Origin: JAAXGX01 sp965203565
GTDB lineage: Bacteria > Acidobacteriota > Vicinamibacteria > Vicinamibacterales > UBA8438
Assembly (NCBI GenBank): GCA_965203565.1
Contig: OZ241896.1
Location: 868,001-932,000 of the forward strand
Reading direction: 5' to 3'
Length of the DNA stretch: 64,000 nucleotides
Position numbers and translations under genes: made by a program. This document shows positions 53,992 to 63,200 of this stretch, in pieces; the stretch's first letter is position 1, and every line of letters begins with the position of its first letter. The notes beneath the pieces are model-generated. The model ran no database searches. It was not told where the DNA came from and saw only the letters and a program-made list of their open reading frames with translations.

Positions 53992-54148
53992 CAGCCCGTG
54001 GTGGAACCCCGCGTCGCGCCGAGAGCGGTGAGGCGCCCGGCTGACAAGGCGTGAGGAGGGCGCATATTGGGCATACGCAACCGACGAACAACGCCGTCAG
54101 GCGGGATGCATCGCCGCTCGAATGCAGCGGGGCTTTCACCACGGGCTG
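53992..54148 (+). mobile_element. MITE-like repeat, copy 5
   Basis: This 157-bp copy is flanked by the direct repeat TTCA (53988-53991 and 54149-54152). Its right end lies 27 bp before the poly-C tract and about 100 bp before the start codon of the right-hand giant gene. The end plus its flank form a small hairpin, GGGCTG-TT-CAGCCC. Confidence 0.85.
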
Positions 54149-54157
54149 TTCAGCCCC

Positions 54158-54250
54158 ATGCTGACCCCGGTCCAGCCCCCCCCCCCCCCCCCGGACGCTG
54201 ACGCCTCGCCGCCGACCGCCGCCCCGTGCCGTCGCCTCTTCAGCCCGTGA
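54158..54250 (+). CDS. Short upstream reading frame crossing the poly-C tract
   Basis: The frame starts at an ATG just after MITE copy 5 and reads MLTPVQ, six prolines and a low-complexity tail, 30 codons in total. With the 17-nt tract as given, it stops at TGA 54248-54250, which overlaps the GTG start of the giant gene (GTGA). That overlap would allow translational coupling. No ribosome site is evident, so translation is a guess. Confidence 0.3.
   Translation: MLTPVQPPPPPPDADASPPTAAPCRRLFSP
54176..54192 (+). repeat. 17-nt poly-C tract upstream of the right-hand giant gene
   Basis: Seventeen C lie 54 bp before GTG 54247. The tract is upstream of the giant gene's frame, which is closed by TGA at 54199-54201, so it cannot be a simple N-terminal switch. 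It could alter promoter spacing, or the frame of the short upstream reading frame. It mirrors the 16-nt tract at the start of the left-hand giant gene. Confidence 0.85.
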
Positions 54251-57200
54251 GACCGCTTCGCGCCGCAAGATTCGTCGTCGGGCTGCTGACCGCCGCCGTC
54301 TCGTGGACGTTCGCCGTCGACGCCGCCGCGCAGGACGGGGCGCCGACCCTCTCCATCGATTCGCCGCGCGTCGCCGAGGGCCACAGCGGCTCCACCTCCC
54401 TGACCTTCACGGTGACGCTCGCTCCGGCGAGCCACAAGACGGTCACGGCGCCCTACGCGGACTCCCGGACCGGCACCGCCACGGCCGGCGCCGACTACAA
54501 CGCGCTCGCTCCGGGAACCCTGACCTTCACCGCGGGGGAAACGAGCAAGACCATCACCGTGTCCGTGATCGGCGATACGGCGGCCGAGTCGGACGAAACC
54601 GTGGTGGTGGCGCTGGGCAAGGCCGACGGCGCCGCGGTCGGAACCGCGGCCGGAACCGGGACGATCGCCGACGACGACACGGCTCCGGCGCTCTCCATCG
54701 ATTCGCCGCGCGTCAACGAAGGCGACGAGGGCGCGGTGAACCTCACCTTCACGGTGACGCTCGCCCCGACGAGCACGAAGGAGGTGACCGTCGGATACGC
54801 CGAGGGCGCCGGCGGCACCGCCACGGCCGGCGCCGACTACAACGCGCTCGCCCCGGGAACCCTGACCTTCGCCGCGGGGGACGCCAGGAAGACGGTCACC
54901 GTCTCGGTGATTCCGGACACGAAGGCCGAACCGAACGAAACCGTGGTGGTGACGCTGTCGAAGCCGGAGAACGCGACCATCGCCCGCGCGACCGGAACCG
55001 GGACGATCACCGACGACGACGCAGCCCGCCCGTCGCTCTCGATCGCGGGAGCGACGGTCACGGAAGGAACCGGGGGTTCGACGGATCTGACCTTCACCGT
55101 GACGCTGAGCGCGGCCAGTGCGGCCGGGGTCACCGTGGACTACGCCACCGGGACCGGCGGTACGGCGGTCTCCGGAACGGACTACACGGCCGTTTCCGGG
55201 ACGCTGACCTTCACCGCGAACGACACCACCGAAACCCTTTCCGTCCCGGTCACGACCGACGCGACGGACGAAAACGACGAAACGGTGACGGTAATCCTGT
55301 CGAACCCGGTGAACGCGACGATCTCCACCGCCTCCGGCGTCGGGACCATCACGGACGACGACGCCCCTCCGACGGTGTCCATCGCCTCGGCGCGCGCGGC
55401 CGAGGGAGACAGCGGCTCGAACGACCTGGAGTTCACCGTGTCGCTCGGCGCCGTGAGCGGCCGCGAGATCACCGTGGACTACGCCACCGGGACCGGCGGC
55501 ACGGCGGTCTCCGGAACGGACTACACGGCCGTTTCCGGGACGCTGACCTTCGCCGCGGGCGTGACGAATCGAACGGTCACGGTCGCCACCATCGGCGACA
55601 CCACCGACGAACCGAACGAAACGGTCGTCGTGGCGCTCCGCAACGCGGTGAACGCCTCGCTCGGCGCCGCCACCGCCACCGGAACGATCACCGACGACGA
55701 CGACCCGCCCACGGTGACGCTCTCGCTGTCGTCGGGCTCGATCTCGGAGGCCTCCGGCACGACGGCGGTCTCGGCGACGCTGAGCCACGCATCGAGCGCA
55801 GCGACGACGATCGCCATCCCCGCCCGGTCGCTGGCCTGGACGGTTCCCGCGGATGCGTCCATCACCATCCCCGCGGGCGCGACCGCGAACAGCGCGGACA
55901 CGGTGACCCTCACCGCCATAGACAACACCTCCGACGAGCCGGACCGGAGGTACACGGTCACCGGTTCGGCGAGCAACGCGATAGGCGCGGGCGCGGTGAC
56001 CGGCGCCGCCCTCACCATCACCGACGACGACCCGAGCCCCGGCGGCCAGTGCGCGTCGGAGGGGGTCGACCTGCAGTTCGCGGTGTCTCCGGGGACGATC
56101 GCCGAAAACGGCGGGACCGCCACCGTAACGGTGAAGGCGCTCGCCCCCGACCTCGCCGTCGTCCAGGTGCTGTTCGGCTTCTCCGGAGCGACGCAAGGTA
56201 CGCATTTCACGGTGACCGGGAGCGGGACCGCCCAGTCCGGCGTCGGCTGGCTGCTGGGCGTCCCGGGGGGCGCCGCGAGAACCACCTCGACCTTCACGGT
56301 CACGGCGCAGGACAACAGCGATTTCGAGACCCGCACGCTGCGGATGGACATCGCTGTCCTGAACGTCGCCGGCTGTTCCTTCCCGTCGCAGGAAGTCGTC
56401 ATCCGGGACGACGACGCCGCGCTGGTGACCTCCGCCGTCAGCGGCCAGGCGACGGAGGCGGGCGGCGCCGCCACCTTCACCGTGCGGCTGGCGAGCCGTC
56501 CCACGGCGAGCGTGTCGGTGGCGCTGTCGAGCGCCGACTCCGGCGAAGGGACCGTCAGCCCGACGAACCTCACCTTCACGCGCACGAACTGGAACTCACC
56601 GCAGACGGTCACGGTGACCGGAGTGGACGACGACTTCCACGACGGCGATCGGAGGTACGCCGTGCGCCTCGGCCGGCCCGCGACCACCGATGCCGGATAC
56701 GGCCGGCTCGGCCCGCGGGAAGTGTCCGTCAGCACGACCGACGACGAGTCGCCGCCGCGGGTGACCCTGTCGGTGTCCCCGAGTTCCGTTTCGGAGAACG
56801 GCGGAACGGCGCGGGTCTCGGCGACCCTCGGCGTGGCCTCGGAGGCCGCGACCACGATCACGATCTCCCCGGTGTCCGGCGCCTACACCGTCGGAAGCGA
56901 CGCGACGATCACCATACCCGCCGGCGCCACCGCGAACGCCGCCGACACGGTGACGGTGACCGCGGTGGACAACGGCGCGGACGAGGTGGACCGGACGCCG
57001 ATAGTGACCGGGACCGCCTCCAACCCGCTCGGCGTCGGCGCGGTCACCGGCGCCGTCCTCACGCTGACCGACGACGACGGAGCGCCGACGGTGATTCTGT
57101 CCGTCTCGCCGGCGCGCATCTCCGAAGCCGGGGGGACGGCGACGATCCGGGCGGCGCTGTCGAGCGCCTTTTCCTCGGACATCGAAGTGTCCGTCTCCGG

Positions 57201-60200
57201 ACTTCTCGGTGTCTACCGGGTCCCCGACACAGCGATCGTCATCCGGGCCGGTTCGACGACCAGCGAGAACACGTTGACCCTCACCGCGGCGAACAACCCG
57301 ACCGACGCCCCCGACCGCGCGCTCGTGATTTCCGGGCGCGCCCGTTACACCACCGACTCCGGCGCCGCGGCGACGGCGGCCGTGCGCCCGGCGTCGCTGA
57401 CCATCGTGGACGACGATCTGCCTTCGGGCTCTTCCCCGATCTTCATCAATGCCCGCGGGCAGAGGACCAGCGAGAGCAGCGCCGGGACCGGAACGACCTT
57501 CGCCATCGGGTTCCACGTCATCCTCTCCCACCCCGCCCGCAGCGAGGGCGTCACCGTGGACTACGCGGTGACTTCCGGCACCGCGACCGCAGGCCAGGAC
57601 TACCGCGCGGGACGCGACTTCGCGAACGTCCTGCGCGGCGGCGGCACGGTCCTGGGCGGCACGCTGACCTTCGCCGCCGGCGAGCAGCGGAAGTGGATCT
57701 ACCTGGAGGGGCTGAAGGACGGAGTGACCGAACCGGTCGAGACGGTGGTCGTGGGGCTCAGTAACGCGACGAACGCGACGATCGGACAGGCGACGATCCG
57801 CTCGACGATTTCGGACGGCGCGCTGCCGCCGTACCTGACGATCTCTCCGGTGCATCAGTACACCGGCGAAGGCGGCGTCATGCGGTTCTCGGTGACGATG
57901 GATTCGCTGGCTTCCGGGACGGTCACCGTGGACTACGCCGACGCCGGCACGGGCACGGCGACATCCGGATCGGACTACACGGCGGTGACCTCCGGGACCC
58001 TGACGATGGGCAGTCTGGTCGAGTACATCCAGGTGCAGACGCTGAACGACACGGTGGACGAAGAGAACCACGAGACGTTCGTCCTGCGGTTGAGCAACGC
58101 GACGAACGCCACCTTCACCGACAACGCCGCCACGACGACCGGAACCGGCATCATCGTGGACGACGACGCCCCGCCGACCGTCTCCATCGACTCGCCCACC
58201 GTCGCCGAAGGCGACAGCGGACGCCGGAACCTCGACTTCACGGTGACCCTGGGGTCGGCCAGCGGGCGCACGGTCGAGGCCACATACCGGGACGTCGCCG
58301 GGACCGCGGACACCCGCGACTATGTGGAAGTTCGCGGAACCCTGACCTTCGCGCCGGGGGAAACGAGCAAGACGGTGTCCGTCCCCGTGAAGGGAGACAC
58401 GACGGACGAAGAAGACGAGACCCTGGACCTGCTTCTGACCAGCAACCACCTCACGCTCACCGCGTCGTCGCGGCGCGCGACGGGAACGATCACGGACGAC
58501 GACGACGAACCGCAACTGGGCATCTCCGCCGGGAGCGTCACCGAAGGGGACGACGGCTCGACGACGCTGACCTTCACCGTGAGCCTGAGCGCGGCGAGCG
58601 GGAAGTCGGTCACCGTGGAGTACGAGGACGCGGGCACGGGAACGGCGGCTTCCGGCGCGGACTATACCGCGCTCCCGGCGGGAACGCTCACTTTCGCCGC
58701 CGGCGAAACGAGCAAGACCGTGACGGTTTCCGTTACCGGAGACGAGACCGACGAACCGAACGAGACCGTCGTCCTCGAACTCAGCGATCCCGTGAACGCG
58801 ACGATCTCGACGGCGTCCGCCTCCGGCACGATCACCGATGACGACGATGCCGCGACGGTGACGCTTTCGCTCTCCCCGGATTCCCTCGCGGAAGGCGGCC
58901 GGGACGAGGTGAGCACGGTTACGGCGACGCTGGACCGCGCGACCGGCCGGGAGACGGTGGTCACGGTGTCCGCGGCGGCGGGGACGAACGCCGCCGCTTC
59001 CGACTTCCGGCTGAGTTCGAACACCGAACTCCGGATCGCCGCCGGCGCGACCTCGAGCACCGGCACGGTGACCATCACCGCGGTGGACAACGCCGCCGAT
59101 CAACCGACGAGGAGCGTCACCGTGTCCGGTTCGGCGGCGAGCGACCTCGAAATCCGGGATCCGTCCGCGGTGACGCTGACGATCACCGACGACGACCCGG
59201 CGCCGACGGCGGCGATCGACTCGCCGAGCGTCACCGAGGGCGACGACGGCGACACGGCGCTGCTGGGGTTCACCGTGAGTCTCAGCGCGGCGAGCGGCAA
59301 GACCGTCGAAGTCGCCTACGGCGAAGACGCCACCGAGAGCACGGCCGAATCAGGGACGGACTACACGGCCGTGGGGAGCGGCAAGGTCACCTTCACCCCC
59401 GGGGAGACCAAGAAGACGATAGCGGTATCGGTTACCGGAGACGAGCTGGACGAAGACGACGAGACCGTTTCGATCAAGTTGACGAGCGCGAAGGAGGCGA
59501 CGATCAACACCTCCGGCGACTCCGGCACGGGCACGATCACCGACGACGACGACGAGCCGTCACTCTCGATCTCCTCCCCGAGCGTGAGCGAAGGCGACAG
59601 CGGCGCCACCGACCTGGCCTTCACCGTGACCCTGGACGCGGCCAGCGGGCGGCGGATCACCGTCGCCTACGCGGACGCCGGGACGGGATCGGCCCGGAGC
59701 GGAACGGACTACGCCGCGATCAGCGGCGGCGCCCTGACCTTCGCGGCCGGCGAAACGAGCAAGACGGTGACGGTGTCGGTGCGGGGGGACACGGCCGACG
59801 AGCCGAACGAGACGGTGGTGGTGGCCCTGAGCAGCCCCACGAACGCGACGGTGTCGGCCACGGCGGGCCGCGGCACAGGGACGATCACCGACGACGACGA
59901 CGCGCCGACGGTGACGCTGGCGCTGTCCCGGACATCGATAGCGGAGAGCGGGGCGACCAACTCGGCGACGGTGACCGCGAGCCTGGACCGGGCGTCGTCC
60001 GAGGACACGACGGTGACGGTGTCGGCGGCGGCGGGGGCGGCCACGGCGGCGACGGACTTCACGCTGAGCGCCAGCCCGACGCTGACCATCGCGGCCGGCA
60101 GCACGAGCAGCAGCGGGACGGTCACGGTGACCGCGGTGGACAACACGCGGGACGAGGCGGACAAGAGCGTGACCGTGTCCGGTTCGGCGACCAACAGCCA

Positions 60201-63200
60201 GGGGATCACGCAGCCTTCGGCGGTGACGCTGGCGATCACCGACGACGACGATGCGCCGACGCTGTCGATCGACGCGCCGAGCGTGGCGGAGGGAAACAGC
60301 GGCTCGGCGGACCTGACGTTCACGGTGAGTCTGGACGCGGCCAGCGGGAAGGAGATCACCGTCGCGTACGCGGAGGGTACGGGCGGCACGGCGACGTCGG
60401 GCGCCGACTACACGGCGCCGAGCGGCGGGACGCTGACGTTCGCGGCGGGAGAGACGAGCAAGACGGTGACGGTCTCGGTGCGGGGGGACACGACCGACGA
60501 GCCGAACGAGACGGTGGTGGTGGCCCTGAGCAGCCCGACCAACGCAACCGTGTCGGCCACGGCGGGCAGCGGCGCCGGGACGATCACGGACGACGACGAT
60601 GCGCCGACGGTGACCCTGGTGCTGTCGCGGAGTTCGATAGCGGAGAGCGGGGCGGCCAACTCGACGACGGTGACCGCGAGCCTGGACCACCCTTCGTCGT
60701 CGGCGACGACCATCACGGTGGCGGCGGCGGCGGGAGCGGCCACGGCGGCGACGGACTTCGCGCTGAGCAGCAACACGACGCTGACGATCGCGGCCGGCGG
60801 CACGACCAGCAGCGGGACGGTGACGGTCACCGCGGGGGACAACACGCGGGACGACCCGGACAAGAGCGTGACGGTGTCGGGTACGGCGACCAACGCGCAG
60901 GGGATCACGCAGCCGGCGGCGGTGACGCTGACGATCACCGACGACGACGACGCGCCGACGGTGACCCTGGCGCTGTCGCGGAGTTCGATAGCGGAGAGCG
61001 GCGCGACCAACGCGGCGACGGTGACCGCGAGTCTGGACCGGGCGTCAAGTCAGCAGACGACGGTGACGGTTTCCGCGGCGCCGGGCGCGAACGCGGCGAA
61101 CGGCGACTTCAGCCTGAGCGCCAGCCCGACGCTCACCATCGCGGCGGGGGCGACGAGCAGCAGCGGGACGGTGACGGTCACGGCGGTGGACAACACGCGG
61201 GACCAGGTCGACAAGAGCGTGACGGTGTCGGGTTCGGCGGCGAACTCGCAGGGAATCACGCAGCCGTCGTCGGTGACGCTGACGATCACCGACGACGACG
61301 GGGCGCCGACGCTGTCGATCGACGCGCCGAGCGTGACGGAGGGCGACAGCGGCTCGGCGAACCTGACGTTCACGGTGAGTCTGCGTCCGGCCAGCGGCCG
61401 GCAGGTGACGGTGAACTACGCGGAGGGAACGGGCGGCACGGCGACGTCGGGTACGGACTACACGGCGCTGAGCGGCGGGATGCTGACGTTCGCGGCGGGG
61501 GAGACGAGCAAGACGGTGACGGTGCAGGTGCGGGGGGACACGACCGACGAGCCGAACGAGACGGTGGTGGTGGCCCTGAGTGGGGCAACGAATGCGACGG
61601 TGTCGGCCACGGCAGGCCGCGGCACAGGGACGATCACCGACGACGACGACGCGCCGAAGGTGACCCTGGCGCTGTCGCGGACCTCGATCGCGGAGAGCGG
61701 CGCGACCAACGCGGCGACCGTGACCGCGAGCCTGGATCGGGCATCGTCCGCATCGACGACGGTGACGGTTTCGGCGGCGCCGGGGGCGGCCACGGCGGCG
61801 GGAGACTTCAGCCTGAGCAGCAACACGACGCTGACGATCGCGGCGGGCAGCACGAGCAGCAGCGGAACGGTGACGGTGACGGCGGTGGACAACACGCGGG
61901 ACCAGGTCAACAAGAGCGTGACGGTGTCGGGTTCGGCGGCGAACTCGCAGGGAATCACGCAGCCGTCGTCGGTGACGCTGACGATCACCGACGACGACGG
62001 GGCGCCGACGCTGTCGATCGACGCGCCGAGCGTGACGGAGGGCGACAGCGGTTCGGCGAACCTGACGTTCACGGTGAGTCTGAGTCCGGCCAGCGGCCGG
62101 CAGGTGACGGTGAACTACGCGGAGGGAACGGGCGGCACGGCGACGGCGGGAACGGACTACACGGCGCTGAGCGGCGGGATGCTGACGTTCGCGGCGGGGG
62201 AGACGAGCAAGACGGTGACGGTGCAGGTGCGGGGGGACACGACCGACGAGCCGAACGAGACGGTGGTGGTGGCCCTGAGCAGCCCGACCAACGCGACGGT
62301 GTCGAGCACCGCCGGCACGGGGACGGGGACGATCACCGACGACGACGACGCGCCGACGGTGACCCTGGCGCTGTCGCGGACCTCGATCGCGGAGAGCGGC
62401 GCGACCAACGCGGCGACCGTGACCGCGAGCCTGGATCGGGCATCGTCCGCATCGACGACGGTGACGGTTTCGGCGGCGCCGGGGGCGGCCACGGCGGCGG
62501 GAGACTTCAGCCTGAGCAGCAACACGACGCTGACGATCGCGGCTGGCGCAACGAGCAGCACGGGGTCGGTGTCGGTGACGGCGGTGGACAACACGCAGGA
62601 CGCGGCGAACAAGAGCGTAACCGTGTCCGGTTCGGCGACCAACTCGCAGGGAATCACGCAGCCGGCGGCGGTGACGCTGACGATCACCGACGACGACGGG
62701 GCGCCGACGCTGTCGATCGACGCGCCGAGCGTGACGGAAGGCGACAGCGGCTCGGCGAACCTGACGTTCACGGTGAGTCTGAGTCCGGCCAGCGGCCGGC
62801 AGGTGACGGTGAACTACGCGGAGGGAACGGGCGGCACGGCGACGTCGGGTACGGACTACACGGCGCTGAGTGGCGGGATGCTGACGTTCGCGGCGGGGGA
62901 CACGAGCAAGACGGTCACGGTCTCGGTGCGGGGGGACACGACCGACGAGCCGAACGAGACGGTGGTGGTGGCCCTGAGCAGCCCGACCAACGCGACGGTG
63001 TCGGCCACGGCAGGCCGCGGCACGGGGACGATCAACGACGACGACGCGACGCCGAAGGTGACGCTGGCGCTGTCGCGGACTTCGATCACCGAGAGCGGCG
63101 CGACCAACGCGGCGACGGTGACTGCGAGTCTGGATCGGGCATCGTCCGCATCGACGACGGTGACGGTTTCGGCGGCGGCCGGTGCGAACGCGGCGGCCGG

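Noticed and set aside
54303..57764. Plus-strand frame of 1,153 codons at the start of the right giant gene
   Set aside because: Arg/His/Gly-rich shadow; the Calx-beta motifs and signal peptide are in another frame of the same strand.
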